Source: CAJYAN01 sp046484825
Lineage (GTDB): Bacteria > Pseudomonadota > Gammaproteobacteria > UBA6429 > Thiohalophilaceae
Assembly: GCA_046484825.1 (NCBI GenBank)
Contig: JAWOIE010000124.1
Coordinates: 1-9,150 of the forward strand
DNA: 9,150 nt
Reading direction: 5' to 3'
The position numbers and the translations under genes are program-made. Each line of letters opens with the position of its first letter. Position 1 is the first letter of the stretch. Of this stretch, positions 1 through 6,718 are shown piece after piece. The notes beneath the pieces are model-generated. The model was not told the origin of the DNA and did no database searches. It worked only from the letters and a program-made list of their open reading frames with translations.

Positions 1-60
1 GTTCATACCTGAAGCCTATTAAGAACTGCCTTGCTAATGTGCTAAACTGCCGCGATTTTT
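1..60. other. Non-LysA sequence at left end, probable chimeric join
   Basis: These bases precede the LysA coding sequence but do not continue it. In the LysA frame there are stops at 10-12 (TGA) and 43-45 (TAA), and nothing resembling LysA can be read until about base 61. The join falls in a T-run at about 55-61. The text TGCTAAACT at 40-48 looks like an extended -10 element, so this could be promoter-type DNA from elsewhere. I found no copy of it, direct or inverted, in the rest of the window. A true deletion in the genome would look the same. Confidence 0.5.
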
Positions 61-246
61 TCCCTACAGCAGGGCGACCTGCTTGCCGTACGCTCCGCCG
101 GCGCCTATGGCTTTTCCATGAGCTCCAACTACAACACCCGGCCGCGGGCGGCCGAGGTCATGGTGGAGGGTGACCGGGTACATGTCATTCGTCAGCGGGA
201 AACCATTGCCGAACAGTTTGCACAGGAGCAGTTATTGCCCGAGTAG
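61..246 (+). CDS. lysA: Diaminopimelate decarboxylase, C-terminal fragment
   Basis: This is the last 61 residues of LysA, the PLP enzyme that decarboxylates meso-diaminopimelate to lysine in the cytoplasm. The segment reads QGDLLAVRSAGAYGF and then SSNYNTRPRAAEVMV, the conserved C-terminal block of the family (AGAYG and NYN-RPR), which helps form the active site. It ends in TAG at 244-246 after a short tail (EQLLPE). A full LysA is about 400-420 residues, so some 85% is missing. The frame does not run to the window edge: it is interrupted near base 60 by unrelated sequence, so the loss is either an assembly join or a real truncation. dapF, the preceding step of the same pathway, lies about 2.1 kb downstream on the same strand. 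Identity is clear; intactness in the organism cannot be judged here. Confidence 0.9.
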   Translation, partial: SLQQGDLLAVRSAGAYGFSMSSNYNTRPRAAEVMVEGDRVHVIRQRETIAEQFAQEQLLPE

Positions 247-282
247 TGCTCGATCTATGAGGTCAAGACATTATGAACAAGC

Positions 283-348
283 CGCAAAGGCCTGAAATGC
301 TAGTGTGCAACCCCGAGCCCCGAACAACAATCCGCCTGCGCCTTTGCG
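283..348. repeat. Nine-base inverted repeat between lysA and the methyltransferase gene
   Basis: CGCAAAGGC at 283-291 is repeated as its reverse complement GCCTTTGCG at 340-348, with 48 bases between. It lies in the 132-base gap after lysA. No T-run follows the second arm, so it is not a standard intrinsic terminator. With such a long loop it may be chance. I see no clear promoter in this gap. Confidence 0.3.
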
Positions 349-378
349 CCGGTGTGTTATAGCTTTAACCTCGCACAT

Positions 379-1044
379 ATGAACCGCATCCCCGAACCCG
401 AACTCATGAACGATGCCGCACAGGCGCAGGCCTATGCCCATGCCGATTTTGCAGCGCCTCATCAGCAGTTCATCGACACTTTTCAGGAGCGCTTTGCAGG
501 CCTTGACATCAGTGACGCCGTCCTCGATCTGGGCTGCGGCCCCGCGGATATTAGCCGCCGCTTTGCCCTCGCCTATCCCCATTGCACCCTGCATGCGGTG
601 GATGGCGCCAGTCACATGCTGGCGCATGCCCGCAGGCTCAATCAGCAACAGGGCCTGGCGCAGCGCATTGTGCTCATCGAGGGCACATTGCCAGGGGTAA
701 CGCTGCCGCAGGATTTTTATCACACCATTATCAGCAACAGCCTGTTGCACCACCTGCATGATCCCTTTGTCCTTTGGCAGACGCTCCGACAATACGCCAA
801 GGCCTCTGCCCATATTTTCATCATGGACCTCATGCGGCCTGACTCGGCGGCGACGGCGGCACAACTCGTCACCACCTATGCGGCCAGTGAGCCGCATATT
901 CTGCAAGAGGATTTTTATCACTCGCTGCTGGCCGCCTTCACCCCGCGGGAAGTCCAACACCAGCTCGAAGAAATGGCCATGAGCCATCTGCGCGTCGAAG
1001 AGGTCAGCGACCGTCATATGATCATTTATGGGTGTCTCAACTGA
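379..1044 (+). CDS. Class I SAM-dependent methyltransferase
   Basis: A 221-residue soluble protein with a Rossmann-type methyltransferase fold. Motif I is VLDLGCGP at residues 48-55 (SAM-binding glycine loop). The acidic residue expected to hold the SAM ribose is D75 in HAVDGASHML. The post-motif segment ISNSLLHHLHDP is at 118-129, and FIMDLMRP follows. I chose ATG 379 because the N-terminus NRIPEPELMND looks like the start of a recognisable family; a GTG at 352 would add nine residues, and neither start has a good Shine-Dalgarno sequence. The substrate is unknown: the fold methylates small molecules, lipids, RNA or proteins, and nothing here separates these. The stop lies one base before the ATG of the next gene, so the two are probably co-transcribed and translationally coupled. 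Confidence 0.85.
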   Translation: MNRIPEPELMNDAAQAQAYAHADFAAPHQQFIDTFQERFAGLDISDAVLDLGCGPADISRRFALAYPHCTLHAVDGASHMLAHARRLNQQQGLAQRIVLIEGTLPGVTLPQDFYHTIISNSLLHHLHDPFVLWQTLRQYAKASAHIFIMDLMRPDSAATAAQLVTTYAASEPHILQEDFYHSLLAAFTPREVQHQLEEMAMSHLRVEEVSDRHMIIYGCLN

Positions 1045-1045
1045 C

Positions 1046-1468
1046 ATGGCCTTTACCAATCCCTCGGCCGCAGACATTCGTGTGTTGTTGTCCCACTGCA
1101 GGACCATCGCCGTGGTGGGCCTGTCGCCAAAACCCAACCGTCCTTCCTATCAGGTCAGCCAGGCCATGCAGGGCTTTGGTTACCGCATTATCCCGGTACG
1201 ACCGGCGGTGGCCGAGGTGCTGGGGGCGACGGCCTATCCGGATCTCTATGCCATCCCGACGCAGATACAGATTGACCTGGTCGATGTCTTTCGTGCCCCG
1301 GAACATGTCGACCCCATTGTCGATGCCTGTATTGATCGGGGCATCCCCGCGATTTGGCTACAGGACGGCGTGATCAACGAGGCGGCTGCCAGGCGCGCGG
1401 CGGACGCCGGCCTGACCGTCATCATGGACCGTTGCATCTACCGGGATTACCTGCAATTAATGGCTTAG
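1046..1468 (+). CDS. CoA-binding Rossmann-fold protein (YccU/COG1832 type)
   Basis: A 140-residue single-domain protein of the CoA-binding family related to the N-terminal domain of succinyl-CoA synthetase alpha. The nucleotide-binding turn is AVVGLSPKPNRPSY at residues 22-35, followed by GYRIIPVRP, then VDVFRAPEHVDPIVDAC and AIWLQDGVINEAAARRA in the order typical of the family, and the C-terminal MDRCIYRDY. Length is normal for YccU-like proteins. ATG 1046 puts the first strand at the usual distance; an in-frame ATG at 1028 would add six residues and overlap the upstream gene. The physiological role is not known. Binding of CoA or an acyl-CoA is inferred from the fold. Proximity to an acyltransferase gene 76 bases downstream is suggestive but not evidence of a shared pathway. 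Confidence 0.9.
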   Translation: MAFTNPSAADIRVLLSHCRTIAVVGLSPKPNRPSYQVSQAMQGFGYRIIPVRPAVAEVLGATAYPDLYAIPTQIQIDLVDVFRAPEHVDPIVDACIDRGIPAIWLQDGVINEAAARRAADAGLTVIMDRCIYRDYLQLMA

Positions 1469-1544
1469 GGGCAGGGTAAAATAGCCGTGTCTGGCGTTTA
1501 CCGCTATAGTCAGGAGAGTCGATTGCAAAGGTTCCTGATCTGAC

Positions 1545-2294
1545 ATGCTGAGTTTTATCTTGCGTACCCTGTGGCTAACCTGGTCCTGGCTGGAACTGAC
1601 ACTCTTTACCTTAGGGCTCTATGCCCTGTCCTGGCTACCACGGCCCTTGACCGGGGCCTACTATCACCACCTGTTTCGTATCTGGTGCGACTTTTTTGTC
1701 CGCGCCCTGGGGGTGCGACTGCGATTGCATGAAAAAAATCTCAAGCGGCTACCCGCGCAATACATTCTGATAGCCAATCACCCGTCGGCCCTGGAGGATG
1801 TCGGCATCCCTGCCCTGTTTAATGTCTATCCACTGGCCAAACAGGGTGTGCGCGACTGGTTGCTGGTGGGCCGCATTAACGCGGCAGCGGGCACGATGTT
1901 TGTCAAACGCGATGACCCGGAGTCCAGGCACGCGGCCATCGACAAGCTCATCGCCAAACTGCAACAGGGCCACAGTGTCGCCCTGTTCCCCGAGGGGGGT
2001 TGCAAGGGACGGCGCATATTTGAAAAGTTTCAGACCGGTGCCTTTGATGTCTCCCTGCGCACCGGCATCCCCATTGTGCCGGTGTTTATCCACTACGAGG
2101 CGCAGGAAACCTTTGAGTGGCAGGCCCCTTATACCCTGCTCGACAAGATGTGGCACTTCATGACCAGCCGCAATGACCAGGCCAACTTCTATGTCTATGA
2201 TGCCATTGACCCCGCCGGTTTCAGCGATAAACACGCCTATGCCACAGAGGTACACAAGCGTTATTTACACTGGCAGCGGCAGTACCTGGAATAA
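1545..2294 (+). CDS. PlsC-type lysophospholipid (1-acylglycerol-3-phosphate) acyltransferase
   Basis: A 249-residue protein of the PlsC/LPLAT family, which transfers acyl chains from acyl-ACP or acyl-CoA to lysophosphatidate or related acceptors at the inner face of the membrane. A hydrophobic N-terminal segment (about residues 2-31, with many Trp and Leu) should anchor it. Block I is ANHPSALEDVG at 77-87; block II GTMFVKR at 116-122; block III ALFPEGG at 146-152; block IV IPIVPV at 175-180. Block I is unusual: five positions after His79, where the HX4D motif has Asp, there is Glu84, with Asp85 next to it. The other blocks are intact, so I expect an active enzyme, perhaps with an HX5D arrangement. 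The acceptor may be phosphatidic acid precursor, ornithine lipid or another lipid. ATG 1545 has only a distant AAAGG (1527-1531) as ribosome site. It sits 76 bases after the CoA-binding gene. Confidence 0.87.
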   Translation: MLSFILRTLWLTWSWLELTLFTLGLYALSWLPRPLTGAYYHHLFRIWCDFFVRALGVRLRLHEKNLKRLPAQYILIANHPSALEDVGIPALFNVYPLAKQGVRDWLLVGRINAAAGTMFVKRDDPESRHAAIDKLIAKLQQGHSVALFPEGGCKGRRIFEKFQTGAFDVSLRTGIPIVPVFIHYEAQETFEWQAPYTLLDKMWHFMTSRNDQANFYVYDAIDPAGFSDKHAYATEVHKRYLHWQRQYLE

Positions 2295-2363
2295 ATCCTG
2301 TGCGACCGGGGGAGAGATGTCTTTTTACTTTTAATCCCGCGCCCACGGCGCTAATCTTCACTC

Positions 2364-3194
2364 ATGCAATTACACTTCACTAAAATGCACGGCCTCGGCA
2401 ATGACTTTGTTGTTCTCGATGGCATCCACCAGAACCTGCAGCTGAGCAAGGACCACCTGCGCCATCTCGCCCATCGCCACTTTGGTATCGGTTGTGATCA
2501 AATACTGCTGGTCGAAACGGCGACCCGAGCCGATGTGGATTTTCGTTATCGTATCTTCAACGCCGATGGCGGCGAAGTGGAGCAATGCGGCAATGGCGCG
2601 CGCTGCTTTGCCCGATTTGTCCTCGACAAGGGCCTGACCACCAGCACCGAGATCGCCGTTGAGACTCAGGGTGGCCGTATTGTCCTCAAGGTCGAAAGCG
2701 ACGGCCAGATCACGGTGGATATGGGCGTACCGGACTTCGAACCCGCCGCCCTGCCCTGCCTCACGCCAAAGCGGCAATTGCTATATCCCCTGGAGGTCAA
2801 CGGCCGTGAGCTTCAGGTCGGGCTGGTTTCCATGGGCAATCCCCACGCGGTCCTGCAGGTTGAGCGCATTGGCACGGCCCCGGTCGAGACACTCGGGCCG
2901 GCACTCGAATCCCATGCCAACTTCCCCAGACGCATCAATGTCGGCTTCATGCAGATTGTCGATCCCGGCCATATTATGCTGCGGGTCTATGAACGCGGCG
3001 TCGGTGAGACCCTCGCCTGCGGCACCGGCGCCTGTGCCGCCGTCGCCATTGGTCGCCAATGGGACCGACTTAGTGATACAGTGCGGGTATCGCTCCCCGG
3101 TGGTGATCTGGAGATCCGTTGGGCCGGCGAAGGCAAGCACCTGTTTATGACCGGCCCGGCGGCCACGGTCTTTGAAGGACGTATTACCTTATGA
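2364..3194 (+). CDS. dapF: Diaminopimelate epimerase
   Basis: A 276-residue cytoplasmic enzyme that interconverts LL- and meso-diaminopimelate without a cofactor, supplying lysine synthesis and peptidoglycan. The N-terminus FTKMHGLGNDFVVLDG and the two catalytic thiols are clear: Cys75 in EQCGNGARCFARFV and Cys219 in ETLACGTGACAA, matching Cys73 and Cys217 of the E. coli enzyme with a two-residue offset. FNADGGE and RVYERGVGET, which bind substrate, are also present. Length is normal. The ATG at 2364 begins the standard MQLHFTKMHG start, although no strong Shine-Dalgarno is seen close by; a GGGGGAGAG tract lies about 45 bases upstream, too far to serve. The 69-base gap to the acyltransferase gene holds no clear promoter or terminator. 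The 3' end overlaps the next gene by four bases (ATGA). Confidence 0.98.
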   Translation: MQLHFTKMHGLGNDFVVLDGIHQNLQLSKDHLRHLAHRHFGIGCDQILLVETATRADVDFRYRIFNADGGEVEQCGNGARCFARFVLDKGLTTSTEIAVETQGGRIVLKVESDGQITVDMGVPDFEPAALPCLTPKRQLLYPLEVNGRELQVGLVSMGNPHAVLQVERIGTAPVETLGPALESHANFPRRINVGFMQIVDPGHIMLRVYERGVGETLACGTGACAAVAIGRQWDRLSDTVRVSLPGGDLEIRWAGEGKHLFMTGPAATVFEGRITL

Positions 3195-3895
3195 CCCTGC
3201 CACAAAAAGACAACGACAAAGACACGGAACGGCTCATTGTCCGTTACCTGCGCGACCACCCGGAATTTTTTGAATCGCACCTGGACCTGCTGGCCGATAT
3301 GCTCCTGCCTCATGACAGCGGCCGAGCGGTATCGCTGATTGAGCGTCAGGTCTCAGTACTACGCGAACAGAAGGATCAACATAAAAACCGCCTCAAACAA
3401 CTGATCCAGGCCGCCGAGCAAAACGAGAGCGTCAGCCAGAAGGTCAATGCGCTGGTCCTGAAACTGCTCGACGCCAGGGACCTTGGCGAGATCCTCGACT
3501 TGCTGCCCACCAGTCTGAAAAGCGACTTTAATACCGACGCCGTCGTGCTGCGCCTGTTCAAGACCGATCACCCGGACATCAAGTCCCACCCGGAGGTCTC
3601 CCAATGGGATCAACCGGTCATGAGCGCATTTGAAAAAGTCATTGCCAATCGTCGCCCCATCTGCGGGCGCTTCAAGGCCGAACAACTACAGCCACTGTTT
3701 CATGACAGTGCCACGACCATCCATTCCGCGGCCCTGATTCCCCTGGTCAGCAACGCCGACGACACCGCCTGCATTGGCATCCTTGCCATCGGCAGCAAGG
3801 ACCCGGAGCGTTTTCACGCCGAGATGGGTACCATTTTTCTGGCCTACCTGGGCCAGGTAATTACCCGCGTCATGAGACTACACCTGACTGAATAG
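3191..3895 (+). CDS. DUF484 family protein (GAF-like)
   Basis: A 234-residue protein of the DUF484 (YigA) family, found between dapF and xerC in many gammaproteobacteria. The N-terminus RLIVRYLRDHPEFFESH is the family signature (residues about 14-30). A charged helical stretch (about 47-80: SLIERQVSVLREQKD and onward) looks like a coiled coil. The rest resembles a GAF-type sensory fold, with ALIPLV and GILAIGSKDPERF near the end. The family has no established function; a ligand-binding or regulatory role is inferred from the GAF likeness. The start codon overlaps the dapF stop, with GAAGGA at 3174-3179 as a possible ribosome site, and its stop is two bases from xerC, so all three are probably one transcript. 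Confidence 0.93.
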   Translation: MTLPQKDNDKDTERLIVRYLRDHPEFFESHLDLLADMLLPHDSGRAVSLIERQVSVLREQKDQHKNRLKQLIQAAEQNESVSQKVNALVLKLLDARDLGEILDLLPTSLKSDFNTDAVVLRLFKTDHPDIKSHPEVSQWDQPVMSAFEKVIANRRPICGRFKAEQLQPLFHDSATTIHSAALIPLVSNADDTACIGILAIGSKDPERFHAEMGTIFLAYLGQVITRVMRLHLTE

Positions 3896-3897
3896 CC

Positions 3898-4806
3898 ATG
3901 CAGGCCAGCGAAAAGATATGGCTGGATCGGTTTCTGCAGAAACTGAAATATGAACGCCACTACTCGCCACACACCGTCAATAATTATCAGCGCGACCTGC
4001 AGCAGGTCATTGCGTATCTGACACAGCGGGATATCGACCAATGGCAGCATGTCGATAGCGATACGGTTCGCCATTACATTGGCCAACGCCATCGGCGTGG
4101 CGCCAGTGCCAGAACCGTGCAACGCCTGCTCTCTTCCCTGCGTAGTTTTCTCGACTTTTTAATCATCGAGCAGGTTCTCAACGTCAATGTCGCCCGCGAC
4201 ATCCGTGGCCCCAAACAGGGGCGCAAACTCCCGCAGACGCTGGATGTGGATCAAATGCACCAGTTGCTCAACTTCAAGACCGACACGACCGATAGCCTGC
4301 GCGACAAGGCCTTTATGGAACTACTCTATTCCTCCGGCTTGCGTCTGTCGGAGCTGGAAAAGCTCAACCTCCATGACATCAATCTCAGTGAGGCCGTGGT
4401 GCAGGTTGTCGGTAAGGGCAACAAAACTCGCCGCGTCCCCATCGGACGCCAGGCCATTACGGCCCTGCGCCAATGGCTAAAGCCACGCGCCGACCTGTGC
4501 CATGACCTGAGCGGTGAGGCCTTGTTCATCGATGACAAGGGCCTGCGCCTGACAGGCAACCAGATTCGCAATCGCCTAAAAAAGCGCGCGCGCCAGCAGG
4601 GGCTTAGCGAGCGCGTCTATCCACACTTGTTACGCCACTCCTTTGCCAGTCATGTCCTGGAGTCGAGCAGTGACCTGCGTGCCGTGCAGGACATGCTCGG
4701 CCACGCGGATATTTCCACGACACAGATCTATACACACCTGGATTTTCAGCATTTGGCCAGGGTCTATGACCAGGCGCACCCACGGGCAAAAAAGAAATCC
4801 GGCTAA
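3898..4806 (+). CDS. xerC: Tyrosine recombinase XerC
   Basis: A 302-residue tyrosine recombinase that, with XerD, resolves chromosome dimers at dif during division. The N-terminal SAM-like DNA-binding domain spans about residues 5-95 (WLDRFLQKLKYERHYSPHT). The catalytic set is complete: Arg149 (SGLRLSEL), Lys173 (VGKGNKTRRVPIG), His243 and Arg246 (HLLRHSFASH), His269 (LGHADI) and the nucleophile Tyr278 (TTQIYTHLDF). Length agrees with E. coli XerC (298). Its place directly behind dapF and DUF484, with a two-base gap, marks it as the chromosomal XerC and not a phage or integron integrase. No strong ribosome site is present, consistent with coupling to the upstream gene. A leftward gene converges on its 3' end. 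Confidence 0.97.
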   Translation: MQASEKIWLDRFLQKLKYERHYSPHTVNNYQRDLQQVIAYLTQRDIDQWQHVDSDTVRHYIGQRHRRGASARTVQRLLSSLRSFLDFLIIEQVLNVNVARDIRGPKQGRKLPQTLDVDQMHQLLNFKTDTTDSLRDKAFMELLYSSGLRLSELEKLNLHDINLSEAVVQVVGKGNKTRRVPIGRQAITALRQWLKPRADLCHDLSGEALFIDDKGLRLTGNQIRNRLKKRARQQGLSERVYPHLLRHSFASHVLESSSDLRAVQDMLGHADISTTQIYTHLDFQHLARVYDQAHPRAKKKSG

Positions 4807-4814
4807 GGCCGCAA

Positions 4815-4830
4815 GTATCGGCGCCGACAC
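4815..4830. repeat. Short GC-rich palindrome between convergent genes
   Basis: TCGGCGCCGA at 4818-4827 is a perfect ten-base palindrome, extended by GT/AC pairs at 4815-4816 and 4829-4830 after one mismatch. It lies in the 66-base gap between xerC and the converging DUF2797 gene. An A-run (about 4846-4852) to its right would be a T-run for leftward transcripts, but it lies before the palindrome in that direction, so this is not a proper terminator. Function unknown, possibly none. Confidence 0.3.
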
Positions 4831-4872
4831 CCCACAGCGCACGTAAAAAAATTTAGACGATACGCACTCGGC

Positions 4873-5697
4873 TTAGGTGGTCAGGGTCGCCTTATAACCG
4901 CCAAACTTGCGTATATTGATCACGCCGCTATCAAAGATCAGATACTGACCTTTAATCCCCATGAGGGTCCCCGCGACCACGGGGTCTTTCTCCAGATTGA
5001 ACGACACGACCTTGCGGGGATATGCCGTTACGGGATAGCGGATGGCCACCTGTGGCTCGTTGGCCAGATAAGACATCGCCTCGCTGCCGTATTCGTCTGC
5101 CACCTGTTTGATCTCCTGCTGACACTCTGCCAGCAGCGCATCACGACGTGCGGCCAGGTCAATGCCATCGGCCTCGGCCTTGAGCATGCGCCGCCAGTCG
5201 GTTTTGTCGGCCACATGTTGCTTGATGGCCACTTCCACCTTACCGGAGATGAGACGATTCTTGACCCGGTAAATGGGTAAGGCCTGTGTAGCGCCCTGAT
5301 CCATCCAGCGGGTCGGGATTTGTGAGCCACGGGTAATCCCAACCTTGATGCCGGAGGAATTCGCCAGGTAGACAACGTGGTCCTGCATGCAATTTTTCAC
5401 CCCCCAGGCCGGTTCGCGACAGGTGCCCTCGAAATAGTGACAGGTCTCGGGTTTAACAATACACATGTCACAGCGGGCCAGCGACCTGAAACACGGAAAA
5501 CAGTAACCCTGATTGAAACTTTTTTTTGTCTTTCGGCCACAGGCAATACAGTTAATCTCACTCGTATAGTGCAACTGTAACGTCTGGCCGATAAGTTCAT
5601 TCATGGGCAGCAGGGTGTCGCCAATGGGGAGTTGATACTGCGCTACACCGTCAACGAGCGAGGTATGCATTTTGGCCAGGTTACCGCTTATGTTCAT
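4873..5697 (-). CDS. DUF2797 family protein with zinc-like Cys clusters and GIY-YIG-like core
   Basis: A 274-residue protein recognised as DUF2797, a family without known function. The first ~45 residues are followed by a CxxC pair (Cys50, Cys53) and a second CxxC pair (Cys66, Cys69) in a zinc-ribbon spacing. A second cluster follows: Cys76, Cys79, Cys86-His87 and Cys93, with Cys103 beyond. Residues 108-130 read VVYLANSSGIKVGITRG and continue to an Arg at 130. This resembles the two strands and arginine of GIY-YIG/T5orf172 nuclease domains, and Glu155 with an ADKTDW segment behind it fits the later part of that fold. Metal binding and any nuclease activity are inference. The M1 start keeps the GNLxKM-type N-terminus of the family as I recall it; Met10 is the alternative. 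It is probably transcribed alone from a candidate promoter at 5733-5761 and converges with xerC. Confidence 0.85.
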   Translation of the reverse strand: MNISGNLAKMHTSLVDGVAQYQLPIGDTLLPMNELIGQTLQLHYTSEINCIACGRKTKKSFNQGYCFPCFRSLARCDMCIVKPETCHYFEGTCREPAWGVKNCMQDHVVYLANSSGIKVGITRGSQIPTRWMDQGATQALPIYRVKNRLISGKVEVAIKQHVADKTDWRRMLKAEADGIDLAARRDALLAECQQEIKQVADEYGSEAMSYLANEPQVAIRYPVTAYPRKVVSFNLEKDPVVAGTLMGIKGQYLIFDSGVINIRKFGGYKATLTT

Positions 5698-5732
5698 CTT
5701 GATGGCTTCGTGTATTTGAATAATGTACTGGC

Positions 5733-5761
5733 ATTGTCACACAGCGACGACAGGCAAACAA
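5733..5761 (-). promoter_or_regulatory. Candidate sigma-70 promoter for the DUF2797 gene
   Basis: Read leftward, TTGTTT (5761-5756) and GACAAT (5738-5733) are separated by 17 bases, and the second hexamer is preceded by TGT, giving an extended -10 form. It would start transcription near 5725, leaving a leader of about 30 bases before ATG 5697. The upstream gene's terminator at 5768-5798 ends just before it, which supports an independent transcript. Matches to consensus are 3/6 and 4/6, so this is tentative. Confidence 0.4.
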
Positions 5762-5767
5762 TTGGCT

Positions 5768-5798
5768 AAAAAAAACGGGCCCCTGTTACAGGGGCCCG
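5768..5798 (-). terminator. Intrinsic terminator behind the rhodanese gene
   Basis: A perfect ten-base-pair GC-rich stem (CGGGCCCCTG at 5776-5785 with CAGGGGCCCG at 5789-5798) closes on a three-base loop TTA. On the leftward strand it is followed by a run of eight T (5775-5768). It lies 28 bases beyond the stop of the rhodanese gene at 5826 and reads in the correct direction, so it should end that transcript before the DUF2797 gene. The A-run is on the wrong side for rightward termination. Confidence 0.9.
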
Positions 5799-5825
5799 CC
5801 GGGTCTACACCTGATTCGTTAAATA

Positions 5826-6635
5826 CTAGTTGGTCATTTCCAGTCTGAGCTTTTTGAAGTATTCGTTCATTCCACCCTTCATGAAGTAATAGCGCTTGAC
5901 CGCCCGGTCTTCAAGGCGATACATCAGCCATTCCACTTGTTTGCCGGCCTCGTCATAGATGTACATGGTCTTGTTCTGTCTTGCCGCCGTTTCAATCAGC
6001 CGGCCCATTTCTTCGGTCTCACGCAGGGAGGCACGGCTTTCAAGCCCCATAAACAGGGCAATACCTTCGCGCTGCAGCGGATCTCTGGCATCAATGATAA
6101 TGGCATTCTTGTCATTGCGTGCGGCATCGATAAAGGCATCGCTGTCCAGCAGATGCTTTTGAAAGTCCGCCTTGCCAATCAGACGTTTTGGATCCATAGG
6201 CGATTGTCCCAACAAAACGGCCAGGTCCGGATGGGCCCTGGCCCAGTCCATAATGCCCGCGTCATAGGCAACAACATTCTTGATTCCCTGGCGCTGACAC
6301 TTGCGTACCGCATCATAGGACTTCATACAGGTCTTGCCATTGCAGTAGGTCACAATCTTTTTATTGGGGTTGGCCTTTTGCAGGGCCTCGATTTCGCTAA
6401 TATAGGTGGGCGAGTTTATCGCAATGTGCAGCGCATTTTTAATGTGCAAGGTATCGAATTCATATTTGGAACGGACATCGATAATAATGACATCCTTAAA
6501 TTCCTTGGCGAGGTCGGCCAGTTCGATATACTTCACATCCAGGTAGAGACTACGCCCGGGAAATTCCGCATTTTTTGCAACAGCGGAAAACGAGACGATA
6601 AAGATTAAAAAGACTAGACTGCTAATGGCTCTCAT
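5826..6635 (-). CDS. Secreted protein with two rhodanese-like domains
   Basis: A 269-residue protein with an N-terminal signal peptide (MRAISSLVFLIFIVSFSAVA, likely cut after AVA at about residue 20), so it should act in the periplasm. Domain 1 (about 30-135) has IIIDVRSKYEFDTLHI and the active loop YCNGKTCMKS, with Cys98 as the expected persulfide-carrying residue and Cys103 close by. Domain 2 (about 150-262) keeps the fold signature AIIIDARDP, but the loop position reads YIYDEAGKQ with Asp228 in place of Cys, so it is probably inactive. Sulfur transfer to cyanide, thiol or a partner protein is possible; the partner is unknown. ATG 6635 is chosen because the signal peptide begins there and a GGAG ribosome site lies seven bases upstream; an in-frame ATG at 6707 would bury the signal behind 24 residues. 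A strong terminator follows, so it is probably a single-gene unit. Confidence 0.88.
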   Translation of the reverse strand: MRAISSLVFLIFIVSFSAVAKNAEFPGRSLYLDVKYIELADLAKEFKDVIIIDVRSKYEFDTLHIKNALHIAINSPTYISEIEALQKANPNKKIVTYCNGKTCMKSYDAVRKCQRQGIKNVVAYDAGIMDWARAHPDLAVLLGQSPMDPKRLIGKADFQKHLLDSDAFIDAARNDKNAIIIDARDPLQREGIALFMGLESRASLRETEEMGRLIETAARQNKTMYIYDEAGKQVEWLMYRLEDRAVKRYYFMKGGMNEYFKKLRLEMTN

Positions 6636-6640
6636 GACAA

Positions 6641-6648
6641 TTCTCCAA
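6641..6648 (-). promoter_or_regulatory. Ribosome binding site that fixes the rhodanese start
   Basis: Leftward the sequence reads TTGGAGAA, with GGAG at 6646-6643 and seven bases to the ATG at 6635. It is one of the best Shine-Dalgarno matches in the window and supports the start just before the signal peptide over the upstream ATG at 6707. Confidence 0.75.
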
Positions 6649-6718
6649 ACGCATACCGGCTGTAAGAGGTTAACGGCAAATCGGTCCCCAGCTTTAGCCC
6701 CGGGCACAAACGCTACGC

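Noticed and set aside
273..362. A 29-codon open frame after lysA, starting at ATG 273 with a GAGG ten bases upstream.
   Set aside because: The ribosome-site match is fair, but the product (MNKPQRPEMLV and onward) resembles nothing I know, is very short, and spans the inverted repeat. Chance is the simpler explanation.
271..1137. A 288-codon leftward open frame opposite the methyltransferase gene.
   Set aside because: It lies fully antisense to a gene with clear methyltransferase motifs and shows no recognisable domain. Long antisense frames are common in GC-rich coding DNA.
1505..1510. TATAGT as a -10 element for the acyltransferase gene.
   Set aside because: No acceptable -35 hexamer lies 15-19 bases upstream.
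3898..4806. A tyrosine recombinase that might mark an integrated mobile element.
   Set aside because: It follows dapF and DUF484 with a two-base gap in the standard order and has XerC length and motifs. No attachment-site repeats or cargo genes are seen.
5937..6608. A 223-codon rightward open frame opposite the rhodanese gene.
   Set aside because: It is antisense to a protein with a signal peptide and rhodanese motifs, and has no ribosome site or known motif.
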